This document shows positions 9,326-17,412 of a DNA stretch of 64,000 nt, piece after piece. Position 1 is the stretch's first letter, and every line of letters starts with the position of its first letter. The notes below the pieces were generated by a model. That model was not told the DNA's origin and did no database searches. It saw only the letters and a list, made by a program, of their open reading frames with translations. Position numbers and translations under genes: made by a program. Origin of the DNA: Flavobacterium agri (GTDB lineage Bacteria; Bacteroidota; Bacteroidia; Flavobacteriales; Flavobacteriaceae); NCBI RefSeq assembly GCF_013401995.1, contig NZ_JACBJI010000001.1, forward strand, positions 618,905-682,904. Reading direction: 5' to 3'.

Positions 9326-9406
9326 TGGGAAGAGCAGGATTCGAACCTGCGAAGGTTTCCCAACGGATTTACAGTCCGTCCTCGTTGGCCGCTTGAGTAT
9401 CTTCCC
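9326..9406 (-). tRNA. tRNA-Tyr (GTA)
   Basis: The 81-nt gene folds as a class II tRNA. The acceptor stem GGGAAGA (9406-9400) pairs with TCTTCCC (9333-9327), with discriminator A at 9326. The anticodon stem carries loop CTGTAAA with anticodon GTA at 9372-9370. A long variable arm follows, and the T arm reads GCAGG TTCGAAT CCTGC. The 3' CCA is not encoded. It has its own promoter upstream and a hairpin terminator downstream, so it is a single-gene unit. Confidence 0.96.
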
Positions 9407-9423
9407 GTGGCGTTAACCGGCTG

Positions 9424-9453
9424 CAAATATAGTGCGGTTTTTGGGCTTTGCAA
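9424..9453 (-). promoter_or_regulatory. Promoter of tRNA-Tyr
   Basis: On the minus strand TTG (9453-9451) and TATATTTG (9431-9424) are separated by 19 bp, a full match to the Bacteroidota TTG-N19-TAnnTTTG promoter. The -7 box ends 17 bp before the mature tRNA 5' end. Confidence 0.75.
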
Positions 9454-9505
9454 GTTTAAGCCCAATATATTTCGGAACTATTTTTTAAGGATTTGAATGC
9501 CAGTA

Positions 9506-9534
9506 AAATAAAAAATCCTCCGATTGGAGGATTT
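9506..9534 (-). terminator. Terminator of the TlpA-like gene
   Basis: On the minus strand AAATCCTCC (9534-9526) pairs with GGAGGATTT (9521-9513) over a 4-nt loop and is followed by a T-rich tail, 5 bp after the stop codon at 9539. Confidence 0.85.
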
Positions 9535-9538
9535 GCTA

Positions 9539-10681
9539 TTATTTCGGTACATCTGGTTTAGCTAGCCATTCCTCTATTTTTTTCTTGAGTTCGGCTCCGT
9601 GGAGGTCTTTTCCGACAACCACTCCGTATTGGTTCACGATGAAACTGCTTGGTATGGCCTCAACCCCGTAGCGCATCGCAATCGGATCTTTCCATTCTTT
9701 CAAATTCGAGACTTGTGTCCACGTAAGTCCGTCTTTGGCAATCGCTTCTTTCCATTTGTCCGCTTGTCCCGGTTTATCCAACGAAACTCCGATAATGTTA
9801 AGTCCTTTCGGATGCAATTCATTGTACAACGCCACCAATTCAGGATTTGCTTTACGGCAAGGTCCGCACCATGATGCCCAAAAGTCGATAAGCGTGACTT
9901 TACCGCGTGCGTCCTTTAGCGAAACCGTTTTTCCGTCTGGAGTCGTGGCAGAAAATTCGGGTGCGCGACGGCCTACTTCGACCACTTTGAATTTTTTGAT
10001 GTTCTCGCCCAATTTTTTGCCCGCTTTCGTCTTTTTCAGTTCTGGATCGAGATTGTTGTAAAGCGTCTCGATTTCTTCGATATTGGGTTCGAAAGCCCTG
10101 AATCCGTTCTGGATAAGGAAAATGGAAATGTAAGCCTTAGGATTGCTTTTAGCCCAGTTGGTCATCTGGGTTCCCAAATCTTTCTGCATGTTTTCCATTT
10201 GCGTCTGGATCTTACGCATGGCCGCCGTATCCTTAGAGGATTGTGCCTTCAGGTATTCGGGCTGTAGTTTTTTCCATTTGTCACCGATGCCTTTGGTGAG
10301 TTTGGTTGAAAACTCACCATATTCAGTAAATTTCTCATTGTTGAAAGTTCCCGATATCTTATTCTTGAAAATGCTGTCTTTATTGATTGCAATCTCGATT
10401 TCACCATTTTCTGCAATGAAAGGAGAAACGTTCGGCTGATCCTGGATCTGCAACCCGTACATTTCGGGTTCATTGATCGTACCTTTGAACTCAAATTTTC
10501 CTTTTTCAATCTTTACGGTATCGAGATTTACCTGACCGAGGGAATCGTCCTGTCGTTTCAGGATGATGTTTTTCCCGTCGACGCCCGAAACGGTTCCTTT
10601 AAGTACGAATTCGTTGTCACCAACCGAATTACAGGCTACAAAAAGCGTCGGTATCGCCAACGCCAAAAAAGCTTTTTTCAT
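9539..10681 (-). CDS. TlpA-type thioredoxin-fold lipoprotein with DUF4369-like N-domain
   Basis: The 380-residue protein starts with a lipoprotein signal (lipobox-like LFVAC, Cys17). Residues about 25-110 form a beta-rich DUF4369-like domain (FVLKGTVSG, ILKRQDD). A Gln/Lys-rich helical linker (about 130-200) follows, then a TlpA/AhpC-TSA thioredoxin domain (about 235-375) with active site WCGPC (Cys272, Cys275) and the cis-Pro loop AIPSSFIV (Pro344). Such proteins act as thiol-disulfide reductases on the periplasmic side of a membrane in Bacteroidota. Its partner is not identifiable from the neighbours. It is monocistronic, with its own -7 box and terminator. Confidence 0.92.
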   Translation of the reverse strand: MKKAFLALAIPTLFVACNSVGDNEFVLKGTVSGVDGKNIILKRQDDSLGQVNLDTVKIEKGKFEFKGTINEPEMYGLQIQDQPNVSPFIAENGEIEIAINKDSIFKNKISGTFNNEKFTEYGEFSTKLTKGIGDKWKKLQPEYLKAQSSKDTAAMRKIQTQMENMQKDLGTQMTNWAKSNPKAYISIFLIQNGFRAFEPNIEEIETLYNNLDPELKKTKAGKKLGENIKKFKVVEVGRRAPEFSATTPDGKTVSLKDARGKVTLIDFWASWCGPCRKANPELVALYNELHPKGLNIIGVSLDKPGQADKWKEAIAKDGLTWTQVSNLKEWKDPIAMRYGVEAIPSSFIVNQYGVVVGKDLHGAELKKKIEEWLAKPDVPK

Positions 10682-10703
10682 TATTCAAATGTGTTTTCGT
10701 GTG

Positions 10704-10711
10704 CAAATGTA
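10704..10711 (-). promoter_or_regulatory. -7 box for the TlpA-like gene
   Basis: Minus-strand TACATTTG is an exact TAnnTTTG match 22 bp before the ATG at 10681. A -33 TTG is not obvious. Confidence 0.45.
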
Positions 10712-10716
10712 TCCAA

Positions 10717-10751
10717 AAATAAAGCCGCACACGAATTGGACGGCTTAATTT
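10717..10751 (-). terminator. Probable terminator of the MBL/rhodanese gene
   Basis: On the minus strand AAAATTAAGCCG (10752-10741) pairs with CGGCTTTATTTT (10727-10716), with one A-A mismatch and a 13-nt loop. The T-rich 3' arm doubles as the tail. It lies about 17 bp after the stop at 10769. Confidence 0.5.
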
Positions 10752-10768
10752 TGTTATAAAAAACGGTA

Positions 10769-12178
10769 TTATTTAGAACCCGACGGACAGGCGAAATTCG
10801 TAAGCGGCACTTCGGTTTTCCTGATGCCGGCCATGCCTTTCTCTACGTTTATGAAATTGTGGATGCCGCGCGATTTCAGGATAGATCCCATAATGACCGA
10901 ACGATAACCGCCGGCGCAATGCAGGAAAAATTCGGTTTTAGGCAATCCCGCGAAATTCTCGTTCACCGTATCGAGCGGAAAATTGAGCGCGTTTTCTACA
11001 TGTTCGGCTTCAAATTCTCCGGGTTTTCTTGCATCGATCACCGATTTTTTATCTGAAATCTGCGATGCGAACTCCTCGGGTGAAATCGAAGCCATGTCAT
11101 CCGTTTCGAATCCGGCATTCTTCCAGGCAGCTATTCCGCCTTCAAGATAACCGAGCACATGGTCGAACCCGACACGCGACAGCCGCATGATCGCTTCTTC
11201 TTCTTTTCCTTCGGGAGTAACGAGCAACAACGGCTGGTTCACATTCATGAGCAAAGCGCCGACCCAAGGTGCGAAATTGCCCTGAAGTCCTATAAAAATC
11301 GAATTGGGAATGTGTTCTTTGACGAACTCGCTTTCGTGTCGGACGTCGAGAATGATGGCATCCGTCTCGTTCACGGCCGCTTCGAAAGCTTGAGCCGACA
11401 TGGCTTTTTTGCTATGCGACATGATGTCGTCAAGGCTTTCGTATCCTTTGATGTTCAATTTTACGTTTTGCGGAAAGTAGGCCGGAGGTGCACCCAAACC
11501 GTCGAGCAGTTCCGAAATGAACTCGTCTTTGGTCATATCGGCGCGCAAAGCGTAATTGGTCTTTTTCTGGTTGCCGAGCGAATCGGTGGTTTCCTTACTC
11601 ATGTTTTTACCGCACGCACTTCCGGCACCGTGGCTTGGATAGACGGTCAAATCATCGGGCAAAGTCATGATCTTGTTGCGAAGCGAATCGAACAGGTAAC
11701 CCGCGAGTTTTTCCTGGGTGAGTTCAGAAACCATTTCCTGGGCCAGGTCCGGACGTCCGACATCACCGATAAAAAGCGTGTCACCCGTAATGATTCCGTG
11801 CATCTTTCCATCGGCATCAATCAAAAGATAACAAGTGCTTTCCAGAGTATGCCCTGGCGTATGAATCGCCTTTACGGTATATTTTCCGATTTTGAATTCT
11901 TCGTTATCGGATGCGATATGCGCCTCGAATTCAGGTTTTGCGGTAGGTCCGTAAACGATCGTCGCGCCCGTTTTCTTGGCAAGGTCGAGATGTCCCGAAA
12001 CGAAATCGGCATGGAAATGCGTCTCGAAAATGTATTTGATTTTGGCGTTGTCCTTATTGGCCTTGTCGATATAAGGCTGTACCTCGCGCAACGGGTCAAA
12101 AATGGCTACTTCACCTTCGCTTTCCAGGTAATACGCAGCCTGGGCGATGCATCCGGTATAGATTTGTTCGATTTTCAT
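10769..12178 (-). CDS. MBL-fold persulfide dioxygenase-like protein with two rhodanese domains
   Basis: The 469-residue protein has an ETHE1/CstB-like metallo-beta-lactamase domain (1-250) and two rhodanese domains (about 255-360 and 365-465). Metal ligands are visible in THFHADFVSGH (His54, His56, Asp58), TPGHT (His110), TGDTLFIGD (Asp133) and YPSHGAGSACG (His183). The first rhodanese has lost its active-site Cys (LLLVTPEG at that place); the second keeps it (Cys421 in HCAGGYRS). Proteins of this layout oxidise glutathione or CoA persulfide to sulfite and pass sulfane sulfur on, detoxifying sulfide. Which thiol is used here cannot be told. The TACTTTTA-like box near 12206-12213 is a possible promoter. 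Confidence 0.92.
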   Translation of the reverse strand: MKIEQIYTGCIAQAAYYLESEGEVAIFDPLREVQPYIDKANKDNAKIKYIFETHFHADFVSGHLDLAKKTGATIVYGPTAKPEFEAHIASDNEEFKIGKYTVKAIHTPGHTLESTCYLLIDADGKMHGIITGDTLFIGDVGRPDLAQEMVSELTQEKLAGYLFDSLRNKIMTLPDDLTVYPSHGAGSACGKNMSKETTDSLGNQKKTNYALRADMTKDEFISELLDGLGAPPAYFPQNVKLNIKGYESLDDIMSHSKKAMSAQAFEAAVNETDAIILDVRHESEFVKEHIPNSIFIGLQGNFAPWVGALLMNVNQPLLLVTPEGKEEEAIMRLSRVGFDHVLGYLEGGIAAWKNAGFETDDMASISPEEFASQISDKKSVIDARKPGEFEAEHVENALNFPLDTVNENFAGLPKTEFFLHCAGGYRSVIMGSILKSRGIHNFINVEKGMAGIRKTEVPLTNFACPSGSK

Positions 12179-12305
12179 AATGTTCGGGTTGGCTTATGCC
12201 GGGCATAAAAGTACGATTTTTATAGGTTTGGGCGGAATCCGATTTAACTTAAAATTAGTATCGTCAGCAGGACGTCGGCTTTGATTTTGCCGTAATTTTA
12301 TCGGT

Positions 12306-13427
12306 ATGGACAATACGCATAGAAAAGGCTTTTACTTCCATTCGTACAAAGCGCCTGAATTGTCTCCTTTCGACCGATTGTTCGACATTTTCAAGGAATT
12401 GATTACACATACCTCTGGCGATCTCGATGAAGCTTTAGACTGGCTGCGCGAACTGGATTCCGAATACAACCTTACAGACGAAAATTACACCATAGACGAT
12501 TTTGTAGAGGACCTCAAGCGAAAAGGTTACATACGCGAAGAGTTCGAGGACGACGGCACCCCCGGCTTGAGCATTACCGCCAAAACGGAGCGCGCCATCC
12601 GAAAACAGGCTTTGGAACAGATTTTCGGCAACCTGCAGAAAAGCGGATCAGGCAATCACAAAACCAAATTTACGGGTAGAGGAGACGAACACACGGGCGA
12701 ATTCCGAGAGTACCAATTCGGGGACGGCCTCGAGAGGATTTCGCTTACGGAGAGTTTGAGGAATGCGCAAATCAACAACGGAGCCGATGAATTCCGCCTT
12801 ACGGAAAACGACCTGATCGTAGAAGAGGCGCGCTACAAAGCCCAGATGAGTACGGTATTGATGATCGACATTTCGCATTCGATGATCTTATATGGTGAAG
12901 ACCGCATCACACCTGCCAAAAAAGTGGCGATGGCTTTGGCCGAATTGATCACGACGCGTTATCCGAAAGATACGTTGGACATTATCGTTTTCGGAAATGA
13001 CGCCTGGTCGATCGCGATCAAGGATTTGCCGTATCTCAAAGTCGGGCCGTATCATACGAATACCGTCGCCGGATTGCAATTGGCGATGGATATCTTGAGG
13101 CGCAAACGCAACACGAACAAACAGATTTTCATGATTACCGACGGAAAACCGAGCTGCGTGCGCGAACGCGACGGTTCCTATTATATGAACAGCAACGGCC
13201 TCGACGAATATATCGTAGACAAATGTTATACGCAGGCGGCTCAGGCGAGAAGGCTTCATATTCCGATAACGACGTTCATGATAGCCGACGATCCGTATCT
13301 GCAGCGTTTCGTAAGTCTTTTCACCGAAGCTAATCAAGGGAAGGCCTTCTATACGGGACTTCAGGGATTGGGTGAGATGATTTTTGAGGATTATGAGACG
13401 AATCGGAAGAAGAGGATTCGCGGTTGA
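12306..13427 (+). CDS. VWA (von Willebrand A) domain protein, CoxE/MoxR-partner type
   Basis: The 373-residue cytosolic protein has an N-terminal charged helical region (1-170) and a C-terminal VWA domain (about 180-345). A near-complete MIDAS is visible: DISHS (Asp188, Ser190, Ser192), a Thr in HTNT, and ITDGKPS. No signal peptide or membrane segment is present. The adjacent downstream gene is an AAA+ ATPase; MoxR-type AAA+ and VWA proteins commonly form a pair that remodels or inserts metal into target proteins. The target here is unknown. Confidence 0.88.
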   Translation: MDNTHRKGFYFHSYKAPELSPFDRLFDIFKELITHTSGDLDEALDWLRELDSEYNLTDENYTIDDFVEDLKRKGYIREEFEDDGTPGLSITAKTERAIRKQALEQIFGNLQKSGSGNHKTKFTGRGDEHTGEFREYQFGDGLERISLTESLRNAQINNGADEFRLTENDLIVEEARYKAQMSTVLMIDISHSMILYGEDRITPAKKVAMALAELITTRYPKDTLDIIVFGNDAWSIAIKDLPYLKVGPYHTNTVAGLQLAMDILRRKRNTNKQIFMITDGKPSCVRERDGSYYMNSNGLDEYIVDKCYTQAAQARRLHIPITTFMIADDPYLQRFVSLFTEANQGKAFYTGLQGLGEMIFEDYETNRKKRIRG

Positions 13428-13535
13428 TGATAGCAGGCACTGACAGTTGTAGTTGCGGTATCAGCGGCAGTAGAAAATAACTTAAATAGAAATTAGCGGA
13501 AATCTGGAAAATCAAAGAAATCCGCATTCCAAAAT

Positions 13536-14999
13536 ATGAAGACAGAAAACATAAAAACATTGGGCGAGCTCAAAAAATCGGGCTACGTCTCCAAATCGAT
13601 AAAAGACGAATTGCGCGACAATTTACGTGAGAAAATAAAAGCAGGAAAATCGGCATTCGAAGGCATTCACGGATTCGAAAATTCGGTTATACCAGAACTT
13701 GAACGAGCGATTCTTTCACGGCACAATATCAACTTGTTAGGATTGAGAGGTCAGGCAAAAACGCGATTGGCGAGATTGATGATCAATCTGCTCGACGAGT
13801 ACATTCCCTATGTAGACGGTTCCGAAATAAACGACGATCCTTTACAGCCGATCTCGCGTTTCGCAATTGAACTGATTTCTGAAAAAGCCGATGAAACACC
13901 AATCAAATGGCTGCACAGGAACGAACGATTTTTCGAAAAGCTGGCGACTCCGGATGTAACGGTTGCGGATCTTATCGGTGACGTCGATCCGATAAAGGCC
14001 GCCAATCTGAAACTGTCGTATGCAGACGACCGAGTGATCCATTTCGGCATGATTCCCAGAGCGAACCGTTGCATTTTCGTGATCAACGAACTACCCGATC
14101 TGCAAGCAAGAATCCAAGTCGCGCTTTTCAACATCCTTCAGGAAGGCGACATACAGATTCGCGGCTTTAAAGTGAGGATGCCGCTCGATATGCAGTTCGT
14201 ATTCACGGCCAATCCCGAAGATTATACGAACCGCGGCAGTATCGTCACTCCGCTTAAAGACCGTATCGGTTCGCAAATCCTGACGCATTATCCCGAATCC
14301 ATAGAAATAGCCCGCACGATTACCGAACAGGAAGCCCAACTCGACACAAGGCAGCAGCAAAGTATTTATGTGCCTTCATTGGCTAAAGACGTGCTTGAGC
14401 AAATCGGTTTTGAAGCGCGTGAAAGCGAATTTGTAGACAACAAAAGCGGCGTGAGCGCACGTATGAGCATCACTGCTTATGAAAACCTGCTGAGTACGGC
14501 AGAAAGACGCGCGCTGAAATCGGGAGAAGACAAAACAACAGTACGCTTGTCGGACTTTTTGGGAATTGTACCGGCGATTACCGGAAAAGTAGAATTGGTA
14601 TACGAGGGCGAACAGGAAGGTGCGGCATTCGTAGCCCAAAGGTTGATCGCCGACGCGGTCAAAACCTTGTTCTCGGACTTATTCCCAAAGATCGAAAAAC
14701 TCGAAAAACAAGGCCAGTCGAATCCTTATAAGGAAATCATCGATTGGTTTTTTGCCGAAAGCGGTTTTGAATTGGCCGATGAAGCTTCCGAAAAAGAATA
14801 CCGGAAACAATTGGATTCGATCGCGCCGTTGACCGACCTGATCAAAAAATACCAGCCCGAAACAGAAAAAGAAGATTCGTATTTCACGAAAGAGCTCGTG
14901 TTGTGGGGATTGGTCGAATACAACAAACTCAGCAAGGATCGTTTTACCGAAGGTTTTCAGTTCAAGGATCCTTACGGAAGTTATATCAGCAAGCTGTGA
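13536..14999 (+). CDS. AAA+ ATPase, magnesium-chelatase/MoxR-like
   Basis: The 487-residue protein resembles the ChlI/MoxR clade. The P-loop is GLRGQAKTRL (residues 69-78), ending in Lys-Thr as required but with Arg-Gly-Gln in the middle. The Walker B region is IFVINELPDL, where Glu185 replaces the usual Asp-Glu. FTANPEDYTNRG contributes sensor 1, and LKDRIGSQI carries a candidate arginine finger. A C-terminal helical extension (about 330-487) is unlike canonical MoxR. It lies 108 bp after the VWA gene, which probably encodes its partner. The stop is directly adjacent to the stop of the convergent coiled-coil gene. Confidence 0.88.
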   Translation: MKTENIKTLGELKKSGYVSKSIKDELRDNLREKIKAGKSAFEGIHGFENSVIPELERAILSRHNINLLGLRGQAKTRLARLMINLLDEYIPYVDGSEINDDPLQPISRFAIELISEKADETPIKWLHRNERFFEKLATPDVTVADLIGDVDPIKAANLKLSYADDRVIHFGMIPRANRCIFVINELPDLQARIQVALFNILQEGDIQIRGFKVRMPLDMQFVFTANPEDYTNRGSIVTPLKDRIGSQILTHYPESIEIARTITEQEAQLDTRQQQSIYVPSLAKDVLEQIGFEARESEFVDNKSGVSARMSITAYENLLSTAERRALKSGEDKTTVRLSDFLGIVPAITGKVELVYEGEQEGAAFVAQRLIADAVKTLFSDLFPKIEKLEKQGQSNPYKEIIDWFFAESGFELADEASEKEYRKQLDSIAPLTDLIKKYQPETEKEDSYFTKELVLWGLVEYNKLSKDRFTEGFQFKDPYGSYISKL

Positions 15000-15257
15000 T
15001 TAGGTAACGGCTTTCTTTAGACTGGATTTGTTTTTGGAGAGACAGTTCTCCAATTTGGATTGCGCATGCTCAAGCTCGTTCATGGTAATTTTCATGTCGA
15101 GCGTGAGCTGCTTGAGTTCACGTCGATAAACGGCATCCTCTGGCTTTTTGTCGAGTTTAGAGCGAACCGACACTAAACGTTCTTCAAGAATCTTTACGGT
15201 TTCCTGCGCCTTTTCAATCTGTAACTCATATTCTTGGCAAGAAATACTCATACGCAT
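15000..15257 (-). CDS. Small coiled-coil protein of unknown function
   Basis: The frame encodes 85 residues; Met3 is an equally plausible start. Nearly the whole chain is predicted coiled coil, with heptad-like Leu/Val spacing from EYELQIEKAQETVK through ELEHAQSKLENCL. There is no membrane segment and no motif I recognise. Its stop abuts the stop of the AAA+ gene, and its promoter region is shared with the nuclease gene on the other strand, where two dyads lie. Conservation would be the test of coding status; composition and lack of a competing frame favour a real gene. Confidence 0.7.
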   Translation of the reverse strand: MRMSISCQEYELQIEKAQETVKILEERLVSVRSKLDKKPEDAVYRRELKQLTLDMKITMNELEHAQSKLENCLSKNKSSLKKAVT

Positions 15258-15316
15258 TTGTGGTTAGGTGTTTCGTGATACTAATATACTTACTATTACA
15301 GTTATGGCAATGCCCG

Positions 15317-15356
15317 AATACCGGTATTTTGGCGATATCCCTAGTTTCAGGGATAT
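15317..15356. promoter_or_regulatory. Two adjacent dyad elements in a divergent intergenic region
   Basis: AATACCGGTATT (15317-15328) is a perfect 12-bp palindrome. Six bases later ATATCCCT (15335-15342) and AGGGATAT (15349-15356) form an 8-bp inverted repeat with a 6-nt centre. No T run follows, so these look like regulator binding sites rather than a terminator. They lie between the divergent coiled-coil and nuclease genes. Confidence 0.45.
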
Positions 15357-15394
15357 TTAACATGGTAATTCTGCGCTTTTTAACCTTGAATTCA

Positions 15395-15424
15395 TTTGGT
15401 CCGACTTTTATTCGCTTACCTTTA
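15395..15424 (+). promoter_or_regulatory. Promoter of the secreted nuclease gene
   Basis: TTTG (15395-15398) and TACCTTTA (15417-15424) are 18 bp apart. The last base of the -7 box deviates from TAnnTTTG. The ATG is 20 bp downstream. Confidence 0.5.
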
Positions 15425-15444
15425 TCGCGACTAAAATTCCCGAA

Positions 15445-17412
15445 ATGATCAAAATTACGCTCAGGCTACTTTTAATAACACTTTGTTTTACAGCGAATTC
15501 ACAGGTTGTCATCAATGAGTTGGATACGGACACGCCAAGTACCGACGACAAGGAATTCATCGAACTCAAATCGACTGTGCCTAATTTCGCGCTCGACGGT
15601 TACGTATTGGTGTTTTTTAATGGTTCTACAGCTTCGAGCACCGCAAACAAAAGTTATTTCACGATCGATCTTGACGGATTGGTCACCGATGTGAACGGAT
15701 TGGTACTTATCGGAAATGAATTGGTATCTCCGGTTCCCGAGCGTATTTTTGCCAACAGCGTGATCCAGAACGGTGCCGATGCGATTGGTCTGTACCTTGG
15801 CAACGCTTCCGATTTTCCCGACCAGACTTTGGCCACGTCGACCAACCTCGTGAGTGCTTTGGCTTACGATACGAGCGATGCCGACGCCACCGAACTTATG
15901 GCTCTTTTGGGACTGACCGTTCAATACGACGAGAACGCGAACAATCTCGGCACGACCCAATCGGTGCAGCGCAAACCCGACGGGACTTACGAAACCAAAG
16001 CGCCGACTCCGGGAGCGAACAACGACGGCAGCGGTATCGGTTTCAACGGGATTACGATATCGGCCAACGCGACTTACGAGATCAGCGAAGGAAGTACTTT
16101 GACGATAACCTTCACGACCCAAAATCCGGTGAGTTCTACTTTGAATTTCACGTTCAGTCTTCAGGGAAGTCCTTTTTCTTTAGCCGATTTTACGGGAAAT
16201 ACCGCCGTTTCGATTCCGACGGGAAGTTCTACTTTCAGTACGACTATCACTTTCGTGGATGACAATTTAGACGAAGGTGACGAGACTTTCCGCATCAAGT
16301 TCGGCACTTTGCCGACGGGTTATAACCGCCTCAACGACAACATCCCGTTTATCGTGATCGACAACGATTTTACGACGGCAACTTACGGAACACCCGTAAA
16401 TCCTACATACGGACTCGTCACGCCGCAAATTCCGGCGGGTTATTACGATTCGCTCGAAGGGAAATCCGGAAACGAACTCAAGCAGGCGATCCAGGACATC
16501 ATCGCGAATCTGGCGGTCGTGCATGCACAGAATTATGGCGACATCGAACTCATGCTCAAACAGGCCGACCAGAATCCGCTTAACAGCAACCAGGTTTGGC
16601 TTATGTATGTGGAGCAGGGAAGAGGCAAGTATAAATTCCAGTCGACGGCGAGCAATATAGGATCGTGGAACCGCGAGCATATTTTCCCTCAATCGAGAGG
16701 CGGATTTTCGGACGGGACAAGCGACCAGGCCGACGGCATGAATGTGTGGCTTCCGACAGGTCCGGACGATATTTTGGCGGGTCATGCCGATGGTCATCAC
16801 ATCCGAGCCGAAGACGGACCCGAAAACAGTTCGCGCAACAACCGCGATTACGGTTCGGACTATAACGGTCCGGCGGGTAACCAAAATAGCTGGAAAGGCG
16901 ATGTGTCACGCAGTTTGTTTTACATGGCCGTGCGCTATAACGGACTCAACCTCGTCAACGGAAATCCGACGGATACGGCCGGCAACCAGATCATGGGCGA
17001 CCTTGCATGGATGCTGACCTGGAACCATAGCGATCCTTCGGACGATTTCGAAATGCACCACAACAACGTCATCTATCAATGGCAGGCGAATCGCAACCCG
17101 TTCGTGGATTATCCTGATCTGGCCGATTACATTTGGGGAACGCATACGGGCGAGCCTTGGTTCGCGAATCTTTCGAATCCAGAAAACCAGATCGATGCGG
17201 TCGTGTTATACCCGAACCCGGCGCGCGATCATTTTTCTATAAAAGGAATCGACAGCGGGCAAGCCGAAATCTTTAACGTAAGCGGAATGAAAGTAGGGGA
17301 ATTTGAAATCGACGGGAATCGTGAAATCGCGATCGATTTTCCAGTCGGGCTTTACCTTGCGAAAATCACTTCGGATTACAAAACCGCCACGGTCAAACTG
17401 ATCGTACGCTGA
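15445..17412 (+). CDS. T9SS-exported endonuclease I family protein with lamin-tail and Calx-beta domains
   Basis: The 655-residue protein starts with a signal peptide (MIKITLRLLLITLCFTANSQ). A lamin-tail-like domain follows (VVINELDTDTPSTDDKEFIEL, about 20-195), then a Calx-beta-like domain (about 200-310, ISEGSTLTITF and DDNLDEGDETFRIKFG). The nuclease domain (about 330-570) has the endonuclease I signature NREHIFPQSRGG and a downstream DVSRSLFYMAVRY. The C-terminus is a type A T9SS sorting domain (VLYPNPARDHFSI to KTATVKLIVR). Such enzymes are secreted DNases/RNases used in scavenging or biofilm matrix turnover. Export fits PorX and the other T9SS cargo in this window. Confidence 0.93.
   Translation: MIKITLRLLLITLCFTANSQVVINELDTDTPSTDDKEFIELKSTVPNFALDGYVLVFFNGSTASSTANKSYFTIDLDGLVTDVNGLVLIGNELVSPVPERIFANSVIQNGADAIGLYLGNASDFPDQTLATSTNLVSALAYDTSDADATELMALLGLTVQYDENANNLGTTQSVQRKPDGTYETKAPTPGANNDGSGIGFNGITISANATYEISEGSTLTITFTTQNPVSSTLNFTFSLQGSPFSLADFTGNTAVSIPTGSSTFSTTITFVDDNLDEGDETFRIKFGTLPTGYNRLNDNIPFIVIDNDFTTATYGTPVNPTYGLVTPQIPAGYYDSLEGKSGNELKQAIQDIIANLAVVHAQNYGDIELMLKQADQNPLNSNQVWLMYVEQGRGKYKFQSTASNIGSWNREHIFPQSRGGFSDGTSDQADGMNVWLPTGPDDILAGHADGHHIRAEDGPENSSRNNRDYGSDYNGPAGNQNSWKGDVSRSLFYMAVRYNGLNLVNGNPTDTAGNQIMGDLAWMLTWNHSDPSDDFEMHHNNVIYQWQANRNPFVDYPDLADYIWGTHTGEPWFANLSNPENQIDAVVLYPNPARDHFSIKGIDSGQAEIFNVSGMKVGEFEIDGNREIAIDFPVGLYLAKITSDYKTATVKLIVR

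Noticed and set aside
9234..9416. A 60-codon plus-strand frame through the tRNA-Tyr region
   Set aside because: It runs antisense through a terminator and a well-formed tRNA.
11159..12208. A 349-codon plus-strand frame antisense to the MBL/rhodanese gene
   Set aside because: No family motifs, and the opposite strand carries an intact enzyme with all metal ligands. Long antisense frames arise here from codon bias.
15335..15356. Intrinsic terminator for the coiled-coil or nuclease gene
   Set aside because: It lies at the 5' side of both genes and has no T run, so an operator is more likely.
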